The notes under the pieces: model-generated
What the model was told of the DNA's origin: nothing
Databases searched by the model: none
Seen by the model: only the letters and a program-made list of their open reading frames with translations
From: Fusibacter ferrireducens
Lineage (GTDB): Bacteria > Bacillota > Clostridia > Peptostreptococcales > Acidaminobacteraceae
DNA length: 64,000 nt
Reading direction: 5' to 3'
NCBI RefSeq assembly: GCF_015352425.1
Contig: NZ_JADKNH010000005.1
Location: 280,589 to 344,588 of the forward strand
Part shown: positions 53,487-62,036 of the stretch, piece after piece
Layout: the number at the start of each line of letters is the position of its first letter
Position numbering within the stretch: the first letter of the stretch is position 1
Translations under genes and position numbers: made by a program

Positions 53487-53621
53487 ATGAAATGCCTTTG
53501 GGAGAATCTAGTGGAAATCACACGACAATTTCATGTTGAAAATAAGTTATCGTCACTTAAACAAGCTGTTATGCAATTGCAAGGTAGAAATAGTTTGATT
53601 AAAAATGAGAGAAGAACATAA
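53487..53621 (+). CDS. Possible small protein of 44 residues
   Basis: An open frame from the ATG at 53487 encodes 44 residues, basic and amphipathic (LVEITRQFHVENKLSSLKQA), suggesting one long helix. An AGGAGG at 53456-53461 is too far from this ATG for a good match, and the frame is open back past it, so the true start may be a non-standard codon or the gene may be a remnant. No family is recognised. Confidence 0.3.
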   Translation: MKCLWENLVEITRQFHVENKLSSLKQAVMQLQGRNSLIKNERRT

Positions 53622-53640
53622 AGTGAATATGGAAACCTCA

Positions 53641-53670
53641 AAAATCTGTAACGTATATGTTACAGATTTT
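53641..53670. promoter_or_regulatory. Upstream activator site of the sigma-54 regulator; also a T-tailed hairpin
   Basis: TGTAAC (53647-53652), six bases, GTTACA (53659-53664) lie inside a perfect 12-bp inverted repeat (53641-53652 and 53659-53670) followed by TTT. It is about 107 bases upstream of the -24 element. The site at 58142 has the same half-sites and spacing. It could also act as a terminator. Confidence 0.72.
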
Positions 53671-53760
53671 TTTATTTGATACAGTATCGATGTAGGCTCT
53701 ATTTTTAAGTATAATGCCTATATTTCAACGCTTATTTATCTTTCGAACATGCGCAAAAAC

Positions 53761-53777
53761 TTGGCATTGTCCTTGCA
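53761..53777 (+). promoter_or_regulatory. Sigma-54 promoter of the symporter operon
   Basis: TTGGCATTGTCCTTGCA contains TGGCA (-24) and TTGC (-12) with 10 bases between GG (53763-53764) and GC (53775-53776), matching the sigma-54 consensus closely. It lies 57 bases before the first gene. Confidence 0.82.
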
Positions 53778-53833
53778 ATTATAAAAAGTACCTGACATTT
53801 AAAAAAGGAGTTGGGAATTTACAGGAGGGCGTT

Positions 53834-54289
53834 ATGGAGATAGGTAAGAACAGAACCGGTATTGTTTTGACAATCACTGTCCTTTGGGTCTTGATTACGA
53901 TTTGTGGTTGGACTGGGCGATGGTTTGAGGGGTTACTCATGGGTGTTTTATTGATGTTATTGCACATGATAATGGGGGCAGCGCAAAATGGCAAGCTTGA
54001 TAAGAAACTTTTTATGTATCCATTGTTAACATGGTTTGTGGTTTGGATTGCAGGTTTCTTCTTTGCAAAGTATTATTCAGATCTATTTTTAAACATGGCA
54101 CCGACTTTTAAAATTTTGGGCTTTCATCCCTCATTTGCAGCGATTATTTTGGCTTACTGGATCGGTGGTGTATTGACACTGACATTAGGGCTCGTGAAAT
54201 TTGATTCGCTCTGGCTTTCGGATGAAAACTGGGATGCTTTTAAGCAAAAGATGGATCAATTAAATCAAAAGGAGGGTGCACATGAGTAG
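53834..54289 (+). CDS. Small membrane subunit paired with a sodium:solute symporter
   Basis: A 151-residue protein with four predicted membrane helices (about 10-28, 32-50, 60-80 and 100-125) and a charged C-terminus. Small proteins like this (YhdT-like, or other DUF-class companions) often precede sodium:solute symporter genes and form two-component carriers. The ATG at 53834 has AGGAGGG upstream; a longer frame beginning at 53714 crosses the sigma-54 promoter and is unlikely. It overlaps the symporter gene by 8 bases. No signature allows a more exact name. Confidence 0.72.
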   Translation: MEIGKNRTGIVLTITVLWVLITICGWTGRWFEGLLMGVLLMLLHMIMGAAQNGKLDKKLFMYPLLTWFVVWIAGFFFAKYYSDLFLNMAPTFKILGFHPSFAAIILAYWIGGVLTLTLGLVKFDSLWLSDENWDAFKQKMDQLNQKEGAHE

Positions 54290-55808
54290 TAGTGTAAGAT
54301 GGTTGGTGATTCTTTTCTCATTTGGAATGATTTTAGTATCGTTTTTAATCGGATGGGCTGCGAAGAAAAAAGCTTCAGATGCACAGTCTTTCTTTGGCGG
54401 CACTGCTCTTTTTGGTCCTGTAACGGTTGGTCTATCCACTGTGGCGGCAGTGGCAAGCGCCTTTGCAGTAGTGGGGGTACCAGGGATTGTGTACTCATTT
54501 GGAAATACGATGAATTTGTGGATGCTCTCATCCTGTGCTTTTGCAATGGCATATCTCGCCATTGGTAAGAAAATAAGAGCCATGGCGGAAGTGGGTCCAA
54601 TAGCAAGTTTAGGTGATATTGCCGACCTTAGATACAACTATCATCGAGGTATTAAAGCACTGCTCTCTTTAGTGCTGTTCATAGGGGCAATTGCTTATTT
54701 AGCTTCGCAAATCAGTGCTTGTTCAGCCCTATTTGGTCATTTACTTGGTCTGGATCCTTATGTGGCTGGATTTATCATCTTCGGCATATTGACGCTCTAT
54801 ACTACCATTTCAGGTGAAGTGGGCGGCGTATTAACACAAGCATTTCAAGGGTTTATCATGGTGCTTGCAGGCCTAATTATGATCGTGGCATTTTTTGTGA
54901 TGACAGGCGGTTTTAGCGCTGTGGTTGATGTGGTGTCCATGACGCCAAGTGCAACAGCTGTGGTTGACGGTGCAGAAGTTGTGAAGAATTTCTCGCCAAA
55001 TGCCATGAATGGCTGGGGGGCACTCCCAGGTTCGATTGCCATGGCTTGGATGATTATTCCGATTATTGGCACCATGGGACAACCACAAGTTTTAACAAGG
55101 ATGTACGCGCTTAAAAATCCGAAAGATATGCCGAAACTTGGCCTTTATGCGGCACTTGGTCACATGGTCGTGGGATTCTTTGCAGTGACAATGGGTTATG
55201 CAGCACTTTACCTCGTCGGAAAGGGACTGATACCACCAATTGCCAAAGCGGATAATGCGATCTTTGCGGTGGCTGACTATGTGGGCGTGTATGCACAACT
55301 CTTTGTCTATGCAGCAATATTGGCAGCTTCTATGTCTACAGCAAGTATGTTCTTGACACTTTCTGCGAATATTCTTTCCAGAGACTTACCGAGTGCATTT
55401 GGTTTAAAGCTCGAACATAAAAAGCAAATGAATCTCTCAAGAGGTGTTATGGCGATTATAGGGATCATGTCGATCGTCTTTGCACTTTCCAGTGGAGAAG
55501 CGGTTGCCATACTCGGTACATTTGGATGGGGTACGCTCATGTCGGCTACTTTTCCAACGTTTATCATAGGTTTAACCTGGAAGGGTGCAAGCAGTGAAGG
55601 GGTCTTTGCAGGGCTTATAACGGCCTTTATCACGAATATTGGGGCGCTACTCATGGACAATAATGGTTTTAAATGGCCAGGTGGCATGCCGTGGTATGTA
55701 AATGTCATCACACTATCAATCGTGGTAACCGTGGTGGTATCGTTATTTACAAAGTCTTGTAAGGATGAAAATTTAGACAAACGTGTGGATGCGGTGATCG
55801 AATTATAA
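54282..55808 (+). CDS. Sodium:solute symporter family protein
   Basis: A 508-residue carrier of the SSS family with about thirteen membrane helices. Segments such as FFGGTALFGPVTVGLSTVAA, GVPGIVYSFG and ISGEVGGVLTQAFQGFIM are typical of the family, as is the loop VLTRMYALKNPKDM. It is predicted to import a small organic anion or amino-acid-like solute with sodium. AAGGAGGGTG precedes the ATG at 54282. Control by sigma-54, together with a CoA-transferase and condensing enzyme in the sister operon, suggests a carboxylate substrate; this is inference. Confidence 0.88.
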   Translation: MSSSVRWLVILFSFGMILVSFLIGWAAKKKASDAQSFFGGTALFGPVTVGLSTVAAVASAFAVVGVPGIVYSFGNTMNLWMLSSCAFAMAYLAIGKKIRAMAEVGPIASLGDIADLRYNYHRGIKALLSLVLFIGAIAYLASQISACSALFGHLLGLDPYVAGFIIFGILTLYTTISGEVGGVLTQAFQGFIMVLAGLIMIVAFFVMTGGFSAVVDVVSMTPSATAVVDGAEVVKNFSPNAMNGWGALPGSIAMAWMIIPIIGTMGQPQVLTRMYALKNPKDMPKLGLYAALGHMVVGFFAVTMGYAALYLVGKGLIPPIAKADNAIFAVADYVGVYAQLFVYAAILAASMSTASMFLTLSANILSRDLPSAFGLKLEHKKQMNLSRGVMAIIGIMSIVFALSSGEAVAILGTFGWGTLMSATFPTFIIGLTWKGASSEGVFAGLITAFITNIGALLMDNNGFKWPGGMPWYVNVITLSIVVTVVVSLFTKSCKDENLDKRVDAVIEL

Positions 55809-55819
55809 TGGAGGCATAA

Positions 55820-56434
55820 ATGAAAGTTATTGGCATATGTGGTAGTCCTCGCGAGGGAAATACGGAGTATTACATTAAGACGGTTTTAGAAAGTCTTAAT
55901 AGTAAGGGACATGAAACGCTTTATATTCCCTTGAGAAGTATGAAGATAGAGCAGTGTGAAGGTTGTTATGGCTGTGTAAAAGCACATCAATGTGTGGTGG
56001 AGGATGATTTTCAGGCGGTGTTTAAACACCTCATTGAGGCAGATGCCATCGTTGTGGGAAGTCCTGTTTATAACGGTTCAATCACCCCTAGGTTGAAAGC
56101 GTTATTAGATCGAGCAGGGTTTTCCGCAAGATGGATGAAAAATGAGCTCAACACACAAAATGGAAAGTATGATTGGGGCCAAATGGTGTTTTCTCGAAAA
56201 CTCTTTGCACCCATTACGGTGGCAAGAAAGACGGGTCAAACCTTTGCCTTATCTCAATTGACGCTTTGGGCACAGGTTAATGATCTCATCACAGTGGGGT
56301 CTAATTACTGGAATGTAGGTACTGCTGGCACTTCGGGCAGTGTCAACGCCAGTGAGGATGCAGAGGGCATCAGTATCATGGCACATTTGGCTGAGAATAT
56401 TGATTTTCTGCTGACTAAAATGAATGCATCATAA
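55820..56434 (+). CDS. Iron-sulfur flavoprotein (NADPH-dependent FMN reductase-like)
   Basis: A 204-residue flavodoxin-fold protein. The FMN phosphate loop is GSPREGNTEYY and the cysteine set CEGCYGCVKAHQC (CxxCxxCx5C) matches the compact [4Fe-4S] motif of iron-sulfur flavoproteins. VVGSPVYNGSITPRLKALLDRAG is the conserved flavin-binding segment. It carries electrons between ferredoxin and flavin-linked acceptors in anaerobes. ATGGAGG precedes the ATG, 11 bases after the symporter stop, so it belongs to the same sigma-54 operon. Confidence 0.87.
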   Translation: MKVIGICGSPREGNTEYYIKTVLESLNSKGHETLYIPLRSMKIEQCEGCYGCVKAHQCVVEDDFQAVFKHLIEADAIVVGSPVYNGSITPRLKALLDRAGFSARWMKNELNTQNGKYDWGQMVFSRKLFAPITVARKTGQTFALSQLTLWAQVNDLITVGSNYWNVGTAGTSGSVNASEDAEGISIMAHLAENIDFLLTKMNAS

Positions 56435-56505
56435 ACGCAAGAAATCGTAAAAGAAAATAACACTTTAATGTGACGTAAAATCCCTAAATTTTAACGTTAT
56501 GAATT

Positions 56506-56544
56506 AAAAGACGCTCGTCAGTAAGAAATAGATGAGCGTCTTTT
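56506..56544. terminator. Terminator of the symporter operon
   Basis: AAAAGACGCTCGTC (56506-56519) and GATGAGCGTCTTTT (56531-56544) pair over nearly their whole length. Confidence 0.85.
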
Positions 56545-56566
56545 GACACTCTAACTAAACATACAG

Positions 56567-56605
56567 AGCCCCTAAAATGTTGAATTTTTAGGGGCTTTCA
56601 TTTTT
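56567..56605. terminator. Second terminator, facing the activator gene
   Basis: AGCCCCTAAAA (56567-56577) and TTTTAGGGGCT (56586-56596), then TTCATTTTT. With the preceding hairpin it insulates the convergent operon and activator gene. Confidence 0.82.
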
Positions 56606-56668
56606 AATTAATAAGCAAGCTTGTGTCTATTCATCGTGGATTAATTGTATTAAACACCTATCATGCCA

Positions 56669-58081
56669 CTATTTTTTAATCTTTCTATAGAGCGTCATCC
56701 TCTGAATGCCTAAAACATCAGCGGTTTTGGACTTGTTGTTGTCACAGAGCTTCAAAGTATCTTCTATGATTTGGAGCTCTATCTCCTTCATGATGTTGGT
56801 GAGGGTGCTCTTGTTTTCCAAGATGTCATTTGGATCATAGTGATCCACGTAGAAGTGATACCGAGCTTCAAGGATATCTTGTGGAATGAGGTCGAATCCA
56901 ATTTCAGGGCCTTCTGCAATGACCATGAGCCTGTAGACGATATTTTTCAGTTCTCGAATATTGCCAGGCCAGGTGTAACCACTTAAGATTTTGAGGGCTT
57001 CCTTTGAAAAGGTTTTATAGATGCCGTTCTTCTGATAAAAGAGTGATTTAAAATGTTCAATCAAAAGTGGAATATCCTCAGAGCGTTCCCTAAGAGATGG
57101 AATGTTGAGGTTGAGGACATTCAGACGGTAGTAGAGATCAGACCTAAAAACTTTGTTTTCTATTTTATCAAGCAGGTCCACGTTGGTGGCTGCAATGACC
57201 CGGACGTCTATTTCTTTAGATTCACTGCTGCCTATTTTTTCGATTTGATTTTCCTGTAAAACACGCAAGAGCTTGGATTGCATAATCGGCGGCAAATCCC
57301 CAATTTCATCTAAAAAGATCGTACCCCCGTTTGCAATTTCAAACTTGCCCTGCTTGCCGTTTTTATGAGCGCCTGTAAACGAACCGGGTTCGTATCCAAA
57401 GAGTTCGGACTCAAGGAGTGTGTCTGGAATGGCCGCACAATTGATACAGACAAAGGGTCTATTCGCTCTTTGACTTGCGCTGTGAATGGCATGTGCAAAG
57501 AGTTCTTTACCCACACCGCTTTCTCCAGTGATGAGCACAGGCAGTTCGGTTTTAGAAAATGATTTGGCACGCTGCTTAAAGTGTTGGATGAGTTTGGATT
57601 TAGCGATGATGTCATCGAAGGTGTATTTGGGTATGAGGCTAGACGAATCGGTTTCAAGGCGTGTTTTATAGTCCGGTCTGATTTTATTGATGATGAGATG
57701 CCGAATTTTCCATTCGATACTATCAGGTGACAAATGAGAAGGTACAATGATCCCTGCACAGCCGATGATTCGGTCGCCATCATAGATTGGAATTCGATCC
57801 ACAATGGCTTCTTTGCCAGATTTAAAGCGATGACGTTTACCAATTTCGGGAATACCTGTCTGTAGGACAATAGGAAAACGTGTGGTATTGTCGATGTCAA
57901 CGAGATTTTGGCCTACGACGTCCTTTAGCGGTAGTTCAAGGAACTCTAAAAAGGCCTTATTCATTACCAAAATCGTGCAGTTGTGATCGACAAAATTAAT
58001 AGGCAAAGAGAGTTCATTGAATAGACTTTCTGGAATGTTTTCCATGAATTTATCGAGTTTCTGATTGTGAGGGTATGTCAT
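56669..58081 (-). CDS. Sigma-54-dependent activator (PAS-AAA-Fis)
   Basis: A 470-residue enhancer-binding protein. Residues about 15-110 are a PAS-like sensor (PINFVDHNCTILVMNKAFLEFL), about 150-390 the AAA domain with Walker A GESGVGKE, the sigma-54 contact loop GSFTGA (usual GAFTGA), Walker B GGTIFLDEIGD, and RLNVLNLNIPSLRERSEDI; about 425-470 a Fis helix-turn-helix (SKTADVLGIQRMTLYRKIKK). It should bind TGTAAC-N6-GTTACA and activate both flanking operons. The PAS domain implies control by a small ligand rather than phosphorylation. GAAGGTGAT precedes the ATG at 58081. Confidence 0.92.
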   Translation of the reverse strand: MTYPHNQKLDKFMENIPESLFNELSLPINFVDHNCTILVMNKAFLEFLELPLKDVVGQNLVDIDNTTRFPIVLQTGIPEIGKRHRFKSGKEAIVDRIPIYDGDRIIGCAGIIVPSHLSPDSIEWKIRHLIINKIRPDYKTRLETDSSSLIPKYTFDDIIAKSKLIQHFKQRAKSFSKTELPVLITGESGVGKELFAHAIHSASQRANRPFVCINCAAIPDTLLESELFGYEPGSFTGAHKNGKQGKFEIANGGTIFLDEIGDLPPIMQSKLLRVLQENQIEKIGSSESKEIDVRVIAATNVDLLDKIENKVFRSDLYYRLNVLNLNIPSLRERSEDIPLLIEHFKSLFYQKNGIYKTFSKEALKILSGYTWPGNIRELKNIVYRLMVIAEGPEIGFDLIPQDILEARYHFYVDHYDPNDILENKSTLTNIMKEIELQIIEDTLKLCDNNKSKTADVLGIQRMTLYRKIKK

Positions 58082-58141
58082 CGTTTAATCACCTTCCCGT
58101 CATTTTTCTTCATTATATCATTGTAATACGTTCTTGAGAAC

Positions 58142-58159
58142 TGTAACAAATATGTTATA
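58142..58159. promoter_or_regulatory. Upstream activator site of the condensing-enzyme operon
   Basis: TGTAAC-AAATAT-GTTATA differs by one half-site base from the palindrome at 53647-53664. It is about 92 bases upstream of the -24 element. A further half-site TGTAAC occurs at 58181-58186. Confidence 0.7.
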
Positions 58160-58240
58160 TGTATCAATCTGAGAACATTCTGTAACCGAGTATTATTATG
58201 GATTTCAGCGGTTTTCATGTAAATTGGAGCCTATTTTATT

Positions 58241-58256
58241 TGGCAACAAAATTGCA
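58241..58256 (+). promoter_or_regulatory. Sigma-54 promoter of the condensing-enzyme operon
   Basis: TGGCAACAAAATTGCA has TGGCA and TTGC in the exact sigma-54 spacing (GG at 58242-58243, GC at 58254-58255). It lies 32 bases before the ATG. Confidence 0.82.
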
Positions 58257-58287
58257 ATATATAAAGTCAGATAAGGAGGTAGTATAT

Positions 58288-59316
58288 ATGAATCAAACTC
58301 AAATTGGCATTGTAGACTTCGAAGTTTATTTGCCAGAAGAAAAGATTACAGCCGAAGCCCTCAGTCCTCTTGTGAACATACCCGCTGAAATTCTAAGGAC
58401 AAAAATGGGCATAAATGCAAAACATGTGGGTGGTCCAGAGGATCATGCGGCCATGATGGCGACAAAAGCTTCTCAAAAACTGCTTGAAAAGACAAACACC
58501 AATGCGAAAGACTTAGACATGATTTTATTTGCAGGGGAAACGTATTGTGAATATGTCTGCTGGACAGCAGCGATAAAGATACAAAATGTCTTAGGTGCAG
58601 ACAATGCTTATGCTTGGGATATGGGCTTTAGATGCGCAGCAACGCCACTTGCACTCAAGGTGGTTAAAGATATGATGATTGCAGATGAATCGCTTAAAAC
58701 GGTCCTTATAGCGGGTGGAAACACCAATGCGTATCTCATCGACTATAAGGATCGAAATCAATCGTTTATGTTCGATATGTCACCAGCAGGTATTGCTGTC
58801 TTACTCAAGAGAGATCATGATGAAAATATCATTTTGGAAACAGGCGTCATCACTGACTCTGTATTTTGTGATGATGTCATCGGCAAGTGGGGTGGGTCAC
58901 TTCATCCAATTGATGAAGAAATCGCTGCTGATCCCGAAAAACTCAGAAAGGCTAAACTCATTCATATGTCCGATCCAGAAGGCATGAAAAAAAGACTTGG
59001 TGAACGTTCCATGCCAGGATTTTTAGGCGCTGTCAACCTTGCCAAGTCAAAGTCTAAACTAGACAGACCTATTGATTTTATTGGTATAACGCACATCAAT
59101 CCCAAAGCACATGATGCTATTTTAGAGGGGCTCTCTCTTGAAAAATCTCAAAGCGTCTATTTATCAGATGATGGTCACTGCGGTCATGTGGATCAGTTTT
59201 TAGCACTGAAATATGGTCTAGAGCAAAATAAGGTCAAGGATGGGAGCATCGTGGCCATGTTAGGGGCGGGTACTGGCTATGCCTTTGCTTGTTCACTGAT
59301 CAAGTGGGGGAAATGA
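58288..59316 (+). CDS. KASIII-like condensing enzyme (thiolase superfamily)
   Basis: A 342-residue protein with the 3-oxoacyl-ACP synthase III fold. The nucleophile is probably Cys116 in DMGFRCAATPLAL, and a His occurs in GITHINPKAHD, as in FabH. The usual GNT motif carrying the catalytic Asn is replaced by GHCGHVD, so it is not a standard fatty acid initiator. It may make or cleave a C-C bond in a CoA thioester. AAGGAGG precedes the ATG at 58288. It is followed with almost no gap by a CoA-transferase gene and shares its sigma-54 promoter. Confidence 0.8.
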   Translation: MNQTQIGIVDFEVYLPEEKITAEALSPLVNIPAEILRTKMGINAKHVGGPEDHAAMMATKASQKLLEKTNTNAKDLDMILFAGETYCEYVCWTAAIKIQNVLGADNAYAWDMGFRCAATPLALKVVKDMMIADESLKTVLIAGGNTNAYLIDYKDRNQSFMFDMSPAGIAVLLKRDHDENIILETGVITDSVFCDDVIGKWGGSLHPIDEEIAADPEKLRKAKLIHMSDPEGMKKRLGERSMPGFLGAVNLAKSKSKLDRPIDFIGITHINPKAHDAILEGLSLEKSQSVYLSDDGHCGHVDQFLALKYGLEQNKVKDGSIVAMLGAGTGYAFACSLIKWGK

Positions 59317-59318
59317 GT

Positions 59319-60650
59319 ATGGAAAAATTAGCGCAATTATACCGTGAGAAGGTAAGCTCTTTAGAATCCTTTTTAGATCATTTCAAAGACCAAGATTTTA
59401 TCGTAGTGGGTTTAGGCGGTAGTGAGCCCATGCCTTTAATGAACGAACTGCATAAATTATATGATAAAGGCATAAGAGGGTGCCAACTCTCTAACACCTT
59501 GCCAATGGGCGATTACCCACTTTTTAACGACCCTAAATACAGTGAAAGTGTGCGTGTGAATGGTTGGTTTTACACAGGACCACTTAGAAAAAATCATCCT
59601 AAAGGACACCTTTCTTTTCAGCCTCAACATTTGCACCGCGCACTGGATAAAAGATTAGTGGCCATGGCAGGGAGAAGAAAAGTCTTAATGACTACGGCTG
59701 CAAGTATGGACGAACACGGTTATTTTAGCCTTTCTATTGGGAACACTTATGAGATGCAATTGATTAGAACGGGTGAGGTCGAAGTGGTTTTAGAGGTATC
59801 GCCGCATTTTCCACGGACCTTTGGAGATAACCAAGTTCATGTGTCCGATGTGGCGGTGATCGTGGAGACGGATCGCATGCCGCCGCTTCTACCCGTTGCG
59901 GATTGCTCAGAAAAGGATGAAGCGATAGGTCAATATATCAGTGAGCTCATTGAAGATGGGTCCACAATTCAACTGGGTATTGGCGGGATTCCAAATGCTG
60001 TTGCCAAAGCACTTGTCGGTAAAAAAAATCTGGGGATTCATACGGAGATGTTCACAGATGGCATGATTGATTTGCTGGAATCAGGTGCAGTAAATAATAA
60101 ACATAAAACGCTTTATCCCGATAAGACCATCTGCACTTTTGCGCTTGGTACTGAGAGACTCTATCAATACCTTCACAACAACCCGAGTGTCTGGTTTATG
60201 CCGGGCAGATGGACGAATGACCCCTATGTGATTGGTCAAAATGATAACATGGTCTCCATCAATACGACCATAGAAATTGATCTTACAGGTCAGTGTTGCT
60301 CAGAGAGTATGGGCTATCATCAGTTTTCGGGTACGGGAGGACAAGCAGACACCGCCATAGGGGCGCAATACTCGAAAAATGGCAAGTCTTTTATAACGCT
60401 CTATTCTACTGCAATGGTGAAACAACCCGATGGCTCAAGAAAGTGTGTGAGTAAGATCGTGCCCACGTTAAAGGACGGTGCTGTGGTGACGCTTTCGAGA
60501 AACGATGTGGACTATGTGGTCACAGAGTTTGGCGTGGCCGCATTAAGAGGGCAGACCATAGGTGAACGTGCGAAGCGACTTATAGCAATTGCACATCCCG
60601 ATTTTAGAGCTGAATTAGAACGATCAATTGAAGCCTATCAATTTTATTAA
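59319..60650 (+). CDS. Acetyl-CoA hydrolase/transferase family (4-hydroxybutyrate CoA-transferase-like)
   Basis: A 443-residue family I CoA-transferase in a single chain. The C-terminal domain has SINTTIEIDLTGQCCSESMG, where the catalytic Glu is the acid in TTIEIDLTGQ-like or SES segments, GTGGQADTAIGAQYS and YVVTEFGVAALRGQT. The N-terminal half contains GGIPNAVAKALVGKKNLGIHTEMFTDG. It exchanges CoA between acyl groups, commonly using acetyl-CoA. GTGGGGG is 8 bases before the ATG at 59319; an ATG at 59313 overlaps the previous stop. With the KASIII-like enzyme it probably forms a degradative pair. Confidence 0.88.
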   Translation: MEKLAQLYREKVSSLESFLDHFKDQDFIVVGLGGSEPMPLMNELHKLYDKGIRGCQLSNTLPMGDYPLFNDPKYSESVRVNGWFYTGPLRKNHPKGHLSFQPQHLHRALDKRLVAMAGRRKVLMTTAASMDEHGYFSLSIGNTYEMQLIRTGEVEVVLEVSPHFPRTFGDNQVHVSDVAVIVETDRMPPLLPVADCSEKDEAIGQYISELIEDGSTIQLGIGGIPNAVAKALVGKKNLGIHTEMFTDGMIDLLESGAVNNKHKTLYPDKTICTFALGTERLYQYLHNNPSVWFMPGRWTNDPYVIGQNDNMVSINTTIEIDLTGQCCSESMGYHQFSGTGGQADTAIGAQYSKNGKSFITLYSTAMVKQPDGSRKCVSKIVPTLKDGAVVTLSRNDVDYVVTEFGVAALRGQTIGERAKRLIAIAHPDFRAELERSIEAYQFY

Positions 60651-60773
60651 AAGTGCATTCATCAAAACAAATTACGATTGCATCAACTTTTTTGATGAAT
60701 GTTCTATTTCTTTATAAAAAATTAATGAAGGGAAGACTATCAAGTTGAAATAATGAATTAAAGTAAGAGAGAG

Positions 60774-60818
60774 CAATAGAGTGCCGTAATTTTTTTACGG
60801 CACTCTATTGTTCTTTTT
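60774..60818 (+). terminator. Terminator after the CoA-transferase
   Basis: CAATAGAGTGCCGTAA (60774-60789) and TTACGGCACTCTATTG (60795-60810) form a perfect 16-bp stem followed by TTCTTTTT. It closes the sigma-54 regulon. Confidence 0.9.
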
Positions 60819-60884
60819 ATAGCACTTTAGTATAATGATAGTATCAATAATAAAATATGAAAAATAAGAGAGGTGATTTCTATT

Positions 60885-62036
60885 ATGTTGAAAAAATTTG
60901 AATTAAGGAATTACAAAAATTTTGAAGAACCGATTATCATTGATTTTGGGAAAGTTGGCGGGTATCAGTTTAATGAAGATTGTATTTCTAATCAGCTAAT
61001 AAGTAAAATGATCATATACGGAAGAAATGCAACTGGAAAAACAAATCTAGGTGTAGCTCTTAGGGATATCACATATAATCTATCAACAGTAGGTTTTTTT
61101 AGAAGACAAGAAGGCAATTATTTAAATGCCGATTCAAAAGAACCTTTTGCCGAGTTTATATATACTTTTAGATTTGGTCAGGATGAACTCATCTATAAGT
61201 ACAGGAAAATTTCTGAAGTTAAAATACATGACGAAGAATTATTATTGAATGATATAAGATGTTTTTATTATAATTTTGCTTCAAAAGCATCTAGTTTTGA
61301 AAATCTGAAAGTTTTAGAAGCAGATACCATTGTAATAGAACGTTTTTTAAGTTCCATGGATACCAATGAAGATGATGAATCTGTGGAGCAAACTTTATCT
61401 TTTTTACGATGGCTTATAAGTAATACGGCATTATCGGCAAATTCAATTTTATTAAAGTTGGATAACTACATTAATCGAATGGCTTTTGTTACAGTAAGCA
61501 ACACGATGATGCCGAAAATACCAAGGATGTATGATTCATTTACTAATATGCTTGCGGATAAAGAAGCGCTAATCGATTTTGAAGATTTTTTAAATATTAT
61601 GGGAATTGAATGTAATTTAGCTTTGGAGCTATTGCCAGAAGGGCAGAATCAACTGTATTTTAAACATAATAAGTTAGTGCCATTTTTTGAAAATGCATCA
61701 AGTGGTACTTTGGCATTAACGAATTTATATCGGCGTTTTGAAATGGGTAAGACGGCATCTCTTATGTATCTTGATGAATTTGATGCTTTTTATCACTATG
61801 AAATGGCAGAAAAAATAATTCAATTTTTTAAGCATAAATATCCGAATTGCCAAATTATTTTAACAACACATAATACAAATTTAATGACAAATAGGTTGAT
61901 GCGCCCAGATTGTCTGTTTATCTTGTCACAACAAGGCAATTTAACTTCATTATGTGATGCGACTGCTCGAGAATTAAGAGAGGGTCATAATTTAGAGAAA
62001 ATGTATATAAGCGGAGAGTTTGAAAGATATGAATAA
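60885..62036 (+). CDS. AAA family ATPase (AAA15/OLD-like), putative defence component
   Basis: A 383-residue SMC-like ATPase. Residues 1-20 (MLKKFELRNYKNFEEPIIID) are the typical start, Walker A is YGRNATGKTN (about 45-54), Walker B is LMYLDEFDAF (about 294-303) and a His follows in LTTHNTNLMTNRLM. The fold is that of AAA15/OLD-type ATPases found in anti-phage systems such as PARIS and AbiL. GAGAGGTG precedes the ATG at 60885. It overlaps the next gene by 8 bases. The DNA here is visibly more A+T-rich than its neighbours, which suggests transfer. Confidence 0.82.
   Translation: MLKKFELRNYKNFEEPIIIDFGKVGGYQFNEDCISNQLISKMIIYGRNATGKTNLGVALRDITYNLSTVGFFRRQEGNYLNADSKEPFAEFIYTFRFGQDELIYKYRKISEVKIHDEELLLNDIRCFYYNFASKASSFENLKVLEADTIVIERFLSSMDTNEDDESVEQTLSFLRWLISNTALSANSILLKLDNYINRMAFVTVSNTMMPKIPRMYDSFTNMLADKEALIDFEDFLNIMGIECNLALELLPEGQNQLYFKHNKLVPFFENASSGTLALTNLYRRFEMGKTASLMYLDEFDAFYHYEMAEKIIQFFKHKYPNCQIILTTHNTNLMTNRLMRPDCLFILSQQGNLTSLCDATARELREGHNLEKMYISGEFERYE

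Noticed and set aside
53714..53833. Upstream extension of the small symporter subunit
   Set aside because: It would include the sigma-54 promoter; the ATG at 53834 has AGGAGGG.
55307..55780. Antisense frame (157 codons) in the symporter gene
   Set aside because: Mirror of a membrane protein, no start signals.
57310..57900. Long second frame (196 codons) inside the sigma-54 activator gene
   Set aside because: Same strand, different frame, no motif; a shadow of the activator gene.
58198..58287. Upstream extension of the KASIII-like gene
   Set aside because: It would run through the sigma-54 promoter; the ATG at 58288 has a strong AAGGAGG.
58288..59316. Housekeeping fabH
   Set aside because: Sigma-54 control, CoA-transferase partner and loss of the GNT motif argue against fatty acid initiation.
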